Shown piece by piece: positions 25,444 to 33,641 of a DNA stretch of 62,634 bases; positions within the stretch are counted from its first letter, which is position 1; every line of letters starts with the position of its first letter. A model generated the notes under the pieces. That model saw only the letters and a list, made by a program, of their open reading frames with translations, did not search any database and was not told the origin of the DNA. The translations under genes and the position numbers were made by a program. Source of the stretch: Nitriliruptoraceae bacterium (GTDB lineage Bacteria > Actinomycetota > Nitriliruptoria > Nitriliruptorales > Nitriliruptoraceae); contig SKJX01000014.1 in NCBI GenBank assembly GCA_007121785.1, forward strand, positions 1 through 62,634, given 5' to 3'.

Positions 25444-26196
25444 TCAGCGGGCGTCGGCGACCAGGGCGGTGAGCGCGGCGGGGATCATGGCGGCCTTCGC
25501 TTCGGTGACGATCGCCCGGTCCGGGTCGTAGTCGCTCATGTCGGCCTCGGCGTGCAGGAGGTTGCCGTCGACGGCGAAGATTCCGCTGGCGGCGATCCCG
25601 TGCCGCTGGGCGATCACCAGCATCGGCGCGAACTCCATCTCGATCGCGAGCGCGCCGAGCCGGTGGTACGGCCGCCACCGCTCCTCGGCATCGTCCGGGT
25701 TGGGGTAGAAGCCAGCCGAGGTGTAGACGACCCCCGTGTGCGTGGTCCGCGACGAGGTGGTCGCGTCCCTCGCGAGCGTCAGCGTGAGCGTCGGATCGGC
25801 GGTGGCGGGCCACGCCAGCGGTGCGAGCCGTTCGCTGAGACCGTCGTCGCGGACCGCGGCGGTGCCGACCACCAGATCCCCGTCGACCACGTCGGGCTGC
25901 AGCCCCCCGCAGGTCCCGGCCCGGATCAGCCGGGTCACACCGGCGCGACCGAGTTCCTCGAAGCAGACGCCCGCACCGCCCGCGCCGACCCCGTGCGAGC
26001 TGACGGTCACCTCGACGCCCTCGAACCGGCCGGTGCAGGTGACGTACTCGCGTACGTGGCCGACCTCCTCGACGTCGTCGAGGTGCTGGGTCGCCATCGC
26101 CACCCGGTGGGGATCACCGACAACCAGCGCTCGGGAGGCGATCCGGTCGGTGCGGGCACCGAGGATCGGCAAGGTCCCGGCGTCGCGCTCGCTCAC
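25444..26196 (-). CDS. Nucleoside phosphorylase (PNP/UDP family)
   Basis: A 250-residue family-1 nucleoside phosphorylase. RAGTCGGLQPDVVDGDLVV (phosphate-binding region, about 92-110) and AIEMEFAPML (active-site Glu that holds the ribose, about 186) are clear. It would phosphorolyse inosine, guanosine or methylthioinosine to base plus (methylthio)ribose-1-phosphate. The GTG start has AAGGAG upstream, and the GntR-type palindrome lies 73 bases before it. This links it to mtnA and the aldolase and makes methylthioinosine a candidate substrate, since an MTA-deaminase-like gene is also present. Confidence 0.85.
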   Translation of the reverse strand: MSERDAGTLPILGARTDRIASRALVVGDPHRVAMATQHLDDVEEVGHVREYVTCTGRFEGVEVTVSSHGVGAGGAGVCFEELGRAGVTRLIRAGTCGGLQPDVVDGDLVVGTAAVRDDGLSERLAPLAWPATADPTLTLTLARDATTSSRTTHTGVVYTSAGFYPNPDDAEERWRPYHRLGALAIEMEFAPMLVIAQRHGIAASGIFAVDGNLLHAEADMSDYDPDRAIVTEAKAAMIPAALTALVADAR

Positions 26197-26268
26197 GGGT
26201 GCTCCTTCGTGGTCGGATCGCGCGCTTGACGTCGTCCGGCGGCCTGACGAGACTCGCGCCTGATCGAG

Positions 26269-26279
26269 TTGTCAGACAA
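26269..26279. promoter_or_regulatory. GntR-type operator between phosphorylase and nucleoside hydrolase
   Basis: TTGTCAGACAA (extended G...G), the third copy of the palindrome seen at 12426 and 13285. It is centred in the 149-base divergent gap, 73 bases from the phosphorylase start and 67 bases from the hydrolase start. Confidence 0.7.
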
Positions 26280-26345
26280 GTGTGGGTGTGCGCAGCCTAG
26301 GCGTGCGGCCGTTGACGGACCACCAGGGCGACCGAGGAGTACCAG

Positions 26346-27299
26346 GTGACACCGACGTCGACCTCCCGGCGGATGATCCTGGACTGCGATCCCGGCCACG
26401 ACGACGCGATCGCGATGCTGTTGGCGCTGGCGCAGCCCGTGTGGACGGTGGAAGGCATCAGCATCGTCGCGGGCAACACCACGCTGGACAACGCGGTCCG
26501 CGCGGCCGGGCAGGTGCTGACCGTCGCTGGCCAGACGCACGTCCCGGTCCGTGGCGGGATGGCGCAGCCGCTGGTCCGTCCCCTGCGCACCGCGCCGAAC
26601 GTGCACGGCGAGACCGGCCTGGACGGTCCGGTGCTGCCCGAACCCGCCGTCGCCCCGGTCGACGAGCACAGCGTCGACTGGATGCTGCGGCTGCTCGGCG
26701 AGGCTCGCGACGCCGGGGAGACCGTCGAGGTTGCCGCGACCGGCCCGTTGACCAACGTCGCCGCGGTCCTGCGTCGCGACCCGACCCTGGCCCACGCGAT
26801 CGAACGCCTCGTGGTGATGGGGGGTGCGATCAACGAGGGCAACACCACCCCGGCGGCGGAGTTCAACGTCCTGGTCGACCCGGAGGCCGCGTCGATCGTG
26901 TTCGACGCCGACACGGAGATCGTGATGGTCGGCCTGGACGTGACCCACAGCGCGATCTTCCCGGGCGCGCGGTTCGACGAACTGCGAGCGCTGAACACGC
27001 CGGTGGGGACGATGGCGGCCGATCTGCTGGACTTCTTCCTGCGGTTCCACCGGCAGCAGTACGGGTTGGACGGGGTGCCGATCCACGACGCCTGTGCGGT
27101 CGCGGCCCTGCTGCGGCCGGAGATCCTGCAGACACGCCACCTGCGGGTGGACGTGGAGACCGCGAGCACGTTCTGCGATGGCCGGACGGTCGTCGACCTG
27201 TGGGGTGTCACCGGCCGCGAGCCCAACGTGCACGTGGGCACGTCGATCGACGTGGACGCGTTCACCGACCTCATGATGGAGAGCCTGGCCAGCTACTGA
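26346..27299 (+). CDS. Inosine-uridine-type nucleoside hydrolase
   Basis: A 317-residue nucleoside hydrolase. The calcium-binding DCDPGHDD signature (about 13-20), EVAATGPLTNVA (about 130), VVMGGAINEGNTTPAAEFNVLVDPEAA and the late IHDACAVAALL are all present. It hydrolyses N-ribosides to base plus ribose. GTG start; an ATG at 26373 just before the signature is a possible alternative. It is divergent from the phosphorylase, sharing the operator region, so both would supply purine bases to the catabolic genes nearby. Confidence 0.9.
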   Translation: MTPTSTSRRMILDCDPGHDDAIAMLLALAQPVWTVEGISIVAGNTTLDNAVRAAGQVLTVAGQTHVPVRGGMAQPLVRPLRTAPNVHGETGLDGPVLPEPAVAPVDEHSVDWMLRLLGEARDAGETVEVAATGPLTNVAAVLRRDPTLAHAIERLVVMGGAINEGNTTPAAEFNVLVDPEAASIVFDADTEIVMVGLDVTHSAIFPGARFDELRALNTPVGTMAADLLDFFLRFHRQQYGLDGVPIHDACAVAALLRPEILQTRHLRVDVETASTFCDGRTVVDLWGVTGREPNVHVGTSIDVDAFTDLMMESLASY

Positions 27300-27318
27300 A
27301 GGGTCCGACGAGCGGGTC

Positions 27319-28296
27319 CTACGAGGTGGCGGCCAGGTCGACGAACGTGCCGGGGGCGGTCGCATCCTCCAGCAGCGACAACCCGGCTTCGACCACGCGC
27401 CGCTGCGTCGCCCGGTCACCCACCGGTCCGATCGTGCGACCCATGGGCTGTGTGGTGACCACCGCCCGTGGTACCTGCCGTTCCACCCACCGGTGGCGGA
27501 ACGCGCGGACACCGACGCTGACCGTGGCGATCCCGGCGGCTTCGAGTGCTCTGGCGACGAGTCCGACCGACCCGTGGCACACCGGTCAGGTGGCGACCAG
27601 GAACACCACGTCCACCTCACGTGCGGCCATGTGCTCCGCCCATGCCGGCGCGGTCTGCTTCTCGAGGCGTCGTTGCGAGGTGGCGCCCGTGAAGGCGTAG
27701 TGGGTGTCCGCGAGTCGGACGCGTCCCTCGCTGGCGAGGTCCCGTAGGTGGCCGAGCGGGAACACCGTCTGCGGGTCGCGCTGCGCGGTGCGAGCGTCGT
27801 ACCCCGGATGGCGGGCCGTGAGCGTGTCCGTGGGGGTGTCCGACGGGATCTCCGACAGCATCGCCGGCCCGCGGAGGAACTCCTGGATCAGGTCCAACGA
27901 CTGGCCTTGCGTCGGCCCGTCCGGTCCCATGGGGTCGTCGCCCTGCACGAACACGCCGCCGGCGGAGAGCAGCGCCAGCTGTGCGTCGGCCAGCGACGTC
28001 GACAGCGGGGTGAACGGCGCGTCCTCGACCGTCGGCACGGGCGGCTCGTCCGGTTCGTAGCCGCGGATCTGCGCGTCCGTCACCACCTGACGGAGCCGGT
28101 CGAGGTCGCCGGTGTCCACCACCTCGCCGACCGTCTGGAGCATCTCCGCGATCGCGTCAGCGGCGTCCTCGTCCGTCATGCGGGCGAGGTACTTGAACTG
28201 CATGTCCGCGTGGTCGCCGTAGTAGAAGGATCGGCGGAAAGCCTCGAAGGTCATGGCCTCCGCCGTGGCATCCTGATGGTCGTCGGGTTCGCTCAC
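27319..28296 (-). CDS. Selenoprotein of the GrdB/PrdB (glycine/betaine/proline reductase B) family
   Basis: A 325-residue protein read through one in-frame TGA (27586-27588, residue 237) as selenocysteine. The context is VDVVFLVAT-Sec-PVCHGSVGLVARALEAAGI, which is the UxxCxxSxG active-site motif of the selenoprotein B family. Coding continues in the same frame for 88 more residues with the family C-terminus (GRTIGPVGDRATQRRVV...GTFVDL). The N-terminal part also matches the family (FEAFRRSFYYGDHADMQFKYLA, FTPLSTSLADAQLALLSAGG). Without read-through it would lose the active Cys and the C-terminal domain. It starts with a GTG 28 bases after the deiodinase-like selenoprotein. The reaction is unknown; family members cleave C-N or C-S bonds reductively, but no GrdA or PrdA partner is visible. 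Confidence 0.88.
27558..27574 (-). promoter_or_regulatory. Predicted SECIS hairpin of the GrdB-like gene
   Basis: Starting 11 nt after the UGA, CGGGUC pairs with GACUCG (one G-U) around a GGUCG loop; an A-U pair below and two more pairs after a mismatch extend the stem. Spacing and the GGUC loop match the E. coli fdhF element that binds SelB. Confidence 0.7.
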
Positions 28297-28324
28297 CGGG
28301 GTGGTCCTCGTCGCGTCGTCCGGG

Positions 28325-29041
28325 TCAACGTCGATCGGCCCACAGCTGTTCCGCCCGCTTGAACTCGTCGTAGCTGCGCGGTCCGTTGCGGCGGAGCCGT
28401 TCGTCGAAGGCGTCGCGGTCGACGTCGCGGTACTCGATCTGCTCGCTGAGGTACGGAGCGACCGACCCGGACGGTGGTCGGCGTTGCCGGCCGCGTTCGT
28501 GGCGTTCGAGGAACGCTTCCACGTTGGCGGCGGAGGTCCAGTCGGCCCGGTAGAGCACCCGTCCGCCGCGGCCGATCACCCAGGTCATGTTGGGCATCGC
28601 ACCGTAGGCGCGGTGAGCGGTGCCGACGAGGTCGTCGACCAGGATCGGGCGCCGGATACCGATCTCGTCCCGGAGCAGGGCCGCGTTGGCGAGCTTGACG
28701 TCGAACGAGGTGTGGTGGCCAACGTGCTCGCCGGGGTGGGCCTCGCGCGTGTACACGAAGTACCACGCGACGTCCGGGTGGCGGTCAGCCGCCTCGTCGA
28801 GCAGAGGACCCTCTGCGGAACAGTACGGTCAGGTGAAGGATCCGAACTCGACCACCACGGCGCGGCGCTTCCAGATCGAGGACAGCGCGATCTCCGCGCC
28901 GTCATCGAGGGCGGTGCCCACGATGTCCGGGGCCAGCTGACCGGCATGGAGGTGGCCCGGCCACGCGGCGAACTCGTGCTGCTCGTGCCCGCCCTCGACG
29001 TAGCCGTCGAACGTCGCGTCGTTGTAGGTCGCGGTGTCCAC
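28325..29041 (-). CDS. Deiodinase-like thioredoxin-fold selenoprotein
   Basis: A 238-residue protein read through an in-frame TGA (28829-28831, residue 71) as selenocysteine. The context VVVEFGSFT-Sec-PYC has the iodothyronine-deiodinase-like FGSxTUP motif and at the same time a UxxC redox motif (Sec71, Cys74). After the TGA the frame stays open and contains WYFVYTREAHPGE (93-105), matching the deiodinase VYIxEAH element, then VIGRGGRVLYR as in thioredoxin-fold peroxidases. The GTG start at 29041 has GGAGG four bases upstream. The open frame extends to 30484, but that part is only the shadow of the deaminase gene. It is followed closely by the GrdB-like gene. A peroxiredoxin or dehalogenase-like reductase role is plausible; the substrate is unknown. 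Confidence 0.87.
28801..28816 (-). promoter_or_regulatory. Predicted SECIS hairpin of the deiodinase-like gene
   Basis: A perfect 6-bp stem GCAGAG/CUCUGC closes a GGUC loop, beginning 12 nt after the UGA. The loop is the same as in the next selenoprotein gene and in E. coli fdhF. Confidence 0.75.
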
Positions 29042-29160
29042 CGAACCTCCGGCCGTGATGTCGCCCCGTCGGCTGGAGCCTACGGGGTCGGGTGCGAGCG
29101 CGGGTCCGCCGTCGGCGGTCGCGGTGACGATCGTCCGCCGCGGATCGCCATGGAGGAGCG

Positions 29161-30453
29161 TCAGCTCCACAGACGTCGGGCGCGTCGGCCGAGCTCGGCG
29201 CGGGCCGCGGGCAGGTCCAGCCCCAGCACCTCGCCGTCGCGCACGACCGGTACCCCGCCGACGTGGACGTGGCGGGCGCGGCGGTCGGGGCCGAGCACCA
29301 GCCCGTCGATCGGGTCGGGCACGTCGACCAGGTCCTCGCCGGGCCAGGTCACCAGGTCCGCGCGGGCGCCGACCTCCAGCCGGCCGATGTCGTCGACACC
29401 CAGGCAGGTCGCACCGCCGCGGGTGGCGAGGTCGAGCGCCTGGTGCGAGGTGAGCGCATCGGCCCGTCCCGTGCGTTGCCGCGCGGTGAACAGCGCCTGG
29501 CGCAGCTCCGGCAGCAGCGTGCCCTGCTCGTTGGACGCGACCCCGTCGACCCCCAGGCCGACGGGCACACCCGCGGCGGTGAGGTCGGTCACCCGGCACA
29601 TCCCGGCCGCCACGCGGGCGTTGCTGGATGGGCAGTGCGCGACCCCCGCGCCGCTGCGGCCGAGCCGGGCCACCTCGGCGTCGTCGAAGTGGATGCCGTG
29701 GGCGAACCAGACGTCGTCGGCGACCCAGTCGAGGTCCTCGAGCACCGCCAGCGGGCGCTTGCCGAAGCGGGCCAGGCAGTCCGCTTCCTCCTCCCGGGTC
29801 TCGGCCAGGTGGGTGTGCAACCGCAAGCCCCGGGATCGGGCGAAGGAGGCCGATTCGCGCATCAACTCCGGGGTGACGCTGAACGGGCTGCACGGCGCCA
29901 CGGTGACGTGGATGCGGTCGGCGTCGTGCCATCGGTCGGCGACCCGCTCCGACGAGGCGAGGATCGCGTCGAGACCCTCGACCACATGGTCCGGGGGGAG
30001 GCCACCATCGGACTCGCCGAGGTCCATCGAGCCGCGGGCCAGGTGCAGACGGATGCCGAGCGTCAACGCCGTCTCCGCCAGCGCATCGAACACCGTGTCG
30101 TCGCCCCGCGGGACCAGGTAGTGGTGGTCCGCGGCGGTGGTGCAGCCACTCAGCAGCAGATCCGACAGCCCCACCTGTGCCGCGGTGGCGACGTCGTCGA
30201 CCTCGATCCGGCCCCAGACGGGGTAGAGCGTCGTCAACCAGGTGAACAGGTCGCAGTCGGTCGCCCACCCTCGCGTCAGGTACTGGTAGAGGTGATGGTG
30301 GGTGTTGACCAGCCCCGGGGTGATCACGTCGCCGTCGACGCGCAGGTCGGTGTCGTCTGCCAGCGACGGGACCTCGCCGATCGCGACGATGCGGCCGTCG
30401 GCGACCGCGACGTCGCCGGGTTCGCGGGCACCACGCAGGACCAGGCGGCTCAC
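29161..30453 (-). CDS. 8-oxoguanine/guanine deaminase-like amidohydrolase
   Basis: A 430-residue amidohydrolase. The metal motif NTHHHLYQYLTRGW (about 49-62) is characteristic of 8-oxoguanine deaminases and related ATZ/TRZ enzymes. Other ligands: HTHLAE (about 213), HGIHFDD and GLGVDGVASNE (Asp about 300). The GTG start has TGGAG upstream. It is divergent from uricase with the purine-operon motif between them. Deamination of guanine or 8-oxoguanine to xanthine or urate would feed this pathway. The selenoprotein genes lie 119 bases downstream on the same strand and may be cotranscribed. Confidence 0.83.
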   Translation of the reverse strand: MSRLVLRGAREPGDVAVADGRIVAIGEVPSLADDTDLRVDGDVITPGLVNTHHHLYQYLTRGWATDCDLFTWLTTLYPVWGRIEVDDVATAAQVGLSDLLLSGCTTAADHHYLVPRGDDTVFDALAETALTLGIRLHLARGSMDLGESDGGLPPDHVVEGLDAILASSERVADRWHDADRIHVTVAPCSPFSVTPELMRESASFARSRGLRLHTHLAETREEEADCLARFGKRPLAVLEDLDWVADDVWFAHGIHFDDAEVARLGRSGAGVAHCPSSNARVAAGMCRVTDLTAAGVPVGLGVDGVASNEQGTLLPELRQALFTARQRTGRADALTSHQALDLATRGGATCLGVDDIGRLEVGARADLVTWPGEDLVDVPDPIDGLVLGPDRRARHVHVGGVPVVRDGEVLGLDLPAARAELGRRARRLWS

Positions 30454-30519
30454 GGGGACTCCAGGGGCAGGCGCGTCGGGTCACGCAAGCCTACTGCGGA
30501 TCCTCGCACGACCCGCGGG

Positions 30520-30537
30520 GTTGACAATCTGTTGAAG
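30520..30537 (+). promoter_or_regulatory. Purine-operon motif upstream of uricase
   Basis: GTTGACAATCTGTTGAAG, two GTTGA units 11 bases apart (one helical turn). The same arrangement occurs at 37666-37682 (minus strand) and 37793-37809. It lies 50 bases before uricase and 67 bases before the divergent deaminase start. Confidence 0.6.
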
Positions 30538-30586
30538 TCGGACGAGGGTTCGTCGCTCGACCGGCCGCTGACCCCGGAGCCGACCT

Positions 30587-31462
30587 GTGACCTACCCGAT
30601 GGGCCCGAACCGCTACGGCAAGTCGGGTATCCGACTGGCCACCGTCGCCCGTGACGGCGACCGTCACACCTTCCGGGACCTCGACATCGAGGTCCGGCTC
30701 GAGGGCGCCTTCGAGGCTGCACACGTCGACGGGGACAACGCCGCCGTGCTCCCCACCGACACGATGCGCGGCACCTGTTTCGCCCTGGCCCGCGACGGGA
30801 TCGACACCGTCGCCGGCTTCGCGCGCCGGGTCGCCGACCGGCTGCTGGTCGCCTCCCCGGCCGTCCGCCAGGTGACCATCGAGGTGGTCGCGCACCCGTG
30901 GGAGCGCATCGAGGTGGACGGGCGCGGCCACGACCACGCCTTCCGGCCGGCACCCGGCGGGGACCAGGTCATCGTGCTGACCCAACCTCGTGACCAGGCG
31001 CCGGAGATCCAAGGCGGCGCACGCGGCGTCCGCGTGCTCAAGACCACCGGCTCGGCGTTCTCCGACTACCTCGTCGATGAGCACACGACGCTGCCGCCGA
31101 CCCGCGACCGGATCATGGCCACCACCGTGGAGGCGCGCTGGGGGACCACCGGCCCGGACGTGGAACACGAGCGCCTGGCCACAGCGGTGCCGGCGTCCTT
31201 CGCGGCGACCTTCGCCGAGCATGACCAGAGCGAGTCGGTGCAGCACACCCTGCACGCGATGGGCAGCGCGGTGCTGGATGCGCATCCGGAGCTGACCTGG
31301 ATCCGGTTCCGCATGCCCAACGAGCACCACAACCTCGTCGACCTCTCGCCGTACGGGCTGGACAACCCCAACGAGGTGTTCGTCGTCGCTGACCGTCCCT
31401 TCGGGGTGATCGAAGGGGTCGTCGCCCGCGACGGCGTCCAGCCGCCGGAGCTGCCCGGCTGA
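30587..31462 (+). CDS. pucL: Uricase (factor-independent urate oxidase)
   Basis: A 291-residue cofactor-free urate oxidase, converting urate to 5-hydroxyisourate with O2. Recognised by NRYGKSGIRL near the start (Lys of the catalytic dyad), LPTDTMRGT (catalytic Thr), VRVLKTTGSAFSDYLVDE, and NEHHNLVDLSPYGLDNPNEVF near the end. The length is typical. Alone on the plus strand with its own promoter region carrying the GTTGA motif. HIU hydrolase and OHCU decarboxylase for the next two steps are at 39-41 kb. Confidence 0.95.
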   Translation: MTYPMGPNRYGKSGIRLATVARDGDRHTFRDLDIEVRLEGAFEAAHVDGDNAAVLPTDTMRGTCFALARDGIDTVAGFARRVADRLLVASPAVRQVTIEVVAHPWERIEVDGRGHDHAFRPAPGGDQVIVLTQPRDQAPEIQGGARGVRVLKTTGSAFSDYLVDEHTTLPPTRDRIMATTVEARWGTTGPDVEHERLATAVPASFAATFAEHDQSESVQHTLHAMGSAVLDAHPELTWIRFRMPNEHHNLVDLSPYGLDNPNEVFVVADRPFGVIEGVVARDGVQPPELPG

Positions 31463-31468
31463 GCCAGC

Positions 31469-31505
31469 GGCTGACCCGGTCGGGCGCCGCGCGACCGGGT
31501 CAGCC
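31469..31505. terminator. Strong bidirectional terminator hairpin
   Basis: A perfect 14-bp stem (31469-31482 with 31492-31505, GGCTGACCCGGTCG and its complement) around a 9-nt loop, between the convergent uricase and malate synthase genes. It overlaps the malate synthase stop codon by a few bases. Confidence 0.8.
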
Positions 31506-33125
31506 CGGTTGACGGTCGATCAGTTCGTAGGCCGGCAGGGTGAGGAAGTCGACGAACGACTCGTCGAGCGCGACCACCTCGAACAGCTTGGCGGCCTCAC
31601 GGACGCGTGCGGCGGTCGCCTCGTCCGGGCTGAGCTCCACCAGGCGGGTGACCTCCTCGTCCAGCACGCGGCGGACCAGCGCCTGGTCGACCGTGGTGCC
31701 GTCCTCGAGCTGCACGCCGGCGTGGACCCACTGCCACAGCTGCGCGCGGGAGATCTCCGCGGTCGCCGCATCCTCCATGAGGTCGTTGATGGCCACGGCG
31801 CCGAGCCCGCCGAGCCACGCGGCGAGGTACTCCACGCCGACCGCCACGTTCGTCCGCACCCCCTGCCGGGTGATCGAGCCGTCGACGCAGGCGATGTCGA
31901 GCAGGTCGTCCGCGCCCACCTCGACGTCCTCGCGGGTGCGGTGGAGCTGGTCGGTGCGGCCCTCCTCGAACGCGTCGGTGAAGACCTCCGCGCACAGCTC
32001 GACCAGGTCCGGATGGGCCACCCAGGAACCGTCGAAGCCGTCGCCGGCCTCCCGTTCCTTGTCCGCGCGGACCTTCTCCAGCGCCTTCGCGGTGACCTCC
32101 GGGTTGCGACGGTTGGGGATGAACGCTGACATCCCGCCGATCGCGTGAGCACCGCGGCGGTGGCAGGTCCGCACCAGGAGCTGGGCGTAGGCGCGCATGA
32201 ACGGCACGCCCATCGTGACCTCCGCCCGGTCGGGCAGGATCATCGAGGGGCCGGCCGAACGGAACACCTTGATGAGGCTGAACAGGTAGTCCCAGCGGCC
32301 GGCGTTGAGACCGGTGAGGTGCTCGCGCAGCTCGTAGATGATCTCGTCCATCTCGAACGCGGCCGGGATGGTCTCGATCAACACGGTGACGCGGACGGTG
32401 CCGCCGGGGATCCCGACGGCTTCCTCGATCGCGGTGATCGCCTCCTCCCACAGACGGGCTTCGAGGTGGCTCTCGAGCTTCGCGAGGTAGAGGTACGGGC
32501 CGGACCCGCGGTCCAGCAGCGTGTGCGCGTTGTGGAGGACGTACAGCGCCGCGTCGACCAGGCTGGCCGAGACCGCCTCGCCGTCGACGGTCACGTGGCG
32601 TTCGTCGAGGTGCCAGCCGCGCGGGCGGGTCACGATCACCGCCCACCGGCCGTCCTCGCGCAGCCGGTAGGTGCGTCCGTCCGCGGACGTGTGCTCCAGC
32701 GTGCCGCGGGCCGCGTCCTGCAGGACCACCTGGCCGCCGACCACGTTCGCCCAGTGCGGGGTGTTGGCGTCCTCGAGGTCGGCCAGCCACACCTTCGCGC
32801 CCGAGTTGAGGGCGTTGACGGCCATCTTCGGTTCGGTCGGACCGGTGATCTCCACCCGACGGTCGGCGAGGTCGGCTGGCGCCGGCCGCACCTGCCAGGT
32901 GTCGTCCTCGCGGATCGCGCGGGTCTCCTCCAGGAAGTCGAGTCGCCCGGTGGCGTCGATCCGTCGCTGCCGTTCGGTCCGGGCCGCCAGCAGCTCACGC
33001 CGGCGAGGCTCGAAACGACGGTGCAGGTCGGCGAGCAGGGCCAGGGCTTCGGGTGTGAAGACGCGGTCGGTGCCGTCGACCTGGGGGCCGGTGACGACCG
33101 CGGGCGAGCTGGTGGCGGCGGACAT
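31500..33125 (-). CDS. aceB: Malate synthase A
   Basis: A 541-residue AceB-type malate synthase that condenses glyoxylate and acetyl-CoA. Seen: LADLEDANTPHWANVVGGQV (active-site Asp region), VTRPRGWHLDERHV, VTVLIETIPAAFEMDEIIYELREH (Mg-binding Glu), YLFSLIKVFR, and a C-terminal DLMEDAATAEISRAQLWQW with the catalytic Asp. No isocitrate lyase is nearby. As last gene of the xanthine dehydrogenase operon it most likely assimilates the glyoxylate released by allantoicase. Confidence 0.95.
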   Translation of the reverse strand: MSAATSSPAVVTGPQVDGTDRVFTPEALALLADLHRRFEPRRRELLAARTERQRRIDATGRLDFLEETRAIREDDTWQVRPAPADLADRRVEITGPTEPKMAVNALNSGAKVWLADLEDANTPHWANVVGGQVVLQDAARGTLEHTSADGRTYRLREDGRWAVIVTRPRGWHLDERHVTVDGEAVSASLVDAALYVLHNAHTLLDRGSGPYLYLAKLESHLEARLWEEAITAIEEAVGIPGGTVRVTVLIETIPAAFEMDEIIYELREHLTGLNAGRWDYLFSLIKVFRSAGPSMILPDRAEVTMGVPFMRAYAQLLVRTCHRRGAHAIGGMSAFIPNRRNPEVTAKALEKVRADKEREAGDGFDGSWVAHPDLVELCAEVFTDAFEEGRTDQLHRTREDVEVGADDLLDIACVDGSITRQGVRTNVAVGVEYLAAWLGGLGAVAINDLMEDAATAEISRAQLWQWVHAGVQLEDGTTVDQALVRRVLDEEVTRLVELSPDEATAARVREAAKLFEVVALDESFVDFLTLPAYELIDRQPG

Positions 33126-33140
33126 GGAGGGCTCCTCGTC

Positions 33141-33641
33141 TCACGTGCCCGGCGGGGCCGGCTGGTCGGCGTCGGTGTCGTGGCCGTCACGCTCGCGGTT
33201 GAGGTAGTTGTAGACCGTGAAGCGCGAGACGCCGAGCAGTTCGGCGACCTCGTCGACCGCCTTGCGCAGCACGAACGCGCCCCGGCGGTCCAGCAACTGC
33301 ACCGCCCGCTGCTTGTCGCGCCGGTCGAGTGCGTGCAGCGGCGCGCCGAGCTGGGACTCGACGTCGTCGACGAGCTGCCCCAACGCGTCCTGTAGGCCGG
33401 GCAGGCGGACCAGACCGACCAGCCGGCCTTCCCACATCAGCGGCACCTCGCGGTCGCTGGTCACCTCGGCTCGGCCGGCCAGGACCTCCCCGTCCCGGTC
33501 GACCAGCGACGCGCCGATCGCGTCGAGCAGCGGCCGGACACCGTCGACGAACCGTCGGGCGTCCGCGGTGAGCCCCGTCGGGGTACCGGCCGTGGCGCTG
33601 GCGTCGGTCGGGGCGGTCGCGTCGGTCGGGGATCGGGTCAT
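33141..33641 (-). CDS. YheO/DauR-like transcriptional regulator in the purine operon
   Basis: A 166-residue protein. Residues 25-105 form a compact PAS/YheO-like sensor (LLDAIGASLVDRDGEVLAG...EGRLVGLVRL). Residues 110-155 are a DauR/YheO-type helix-turn-helix (RGAFVLRKAVDEVAELLGVSRFTVYNYLNR). It starts with an ATGA overlap with the upstream thiamine-binding-like gene and lies 15 bases before aceB, inside the xanthine dehydrogenase operon. It is the only regulator in the purine region, hence the best candidate to bind the GTTGA tandem motif. The ligand may be a purine intermediate; that is inference. Confidence 0.75.
   Translation of the reverse strand: MTRSPTDATAPTDASATAGTPTGLTADARRFVDGVRPLLDAIGASLVDRDGEVLAGRAEVTSDREVPLMWEGRLVGLVRLPGLQDALGQLVDDVESQLGAPLHALDRRDKQRAVQLLDRRGAFVLRKAVDEVAELLGVSRFTVYNYLNRERDGHDTDADQPAPPGT

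Noticed and set aside
27586..28831. The two in-frame TGAs as ordinary nonsense mutations or pseudogenes
   Set aside because: Both fall exactly at known Sec positions, both are followed by UxxC and conserved family sequence, and both have GGUC hairpins at the SECIS distance.
28829..30484. 551-codon frame ending at the TGA of the deiodinase-like gene
   Set aside because: Most of it is an Arg-rich shadow of the deaminase gene at 29161-30453; only the last 70 codons from the GTG at 29041 are real.
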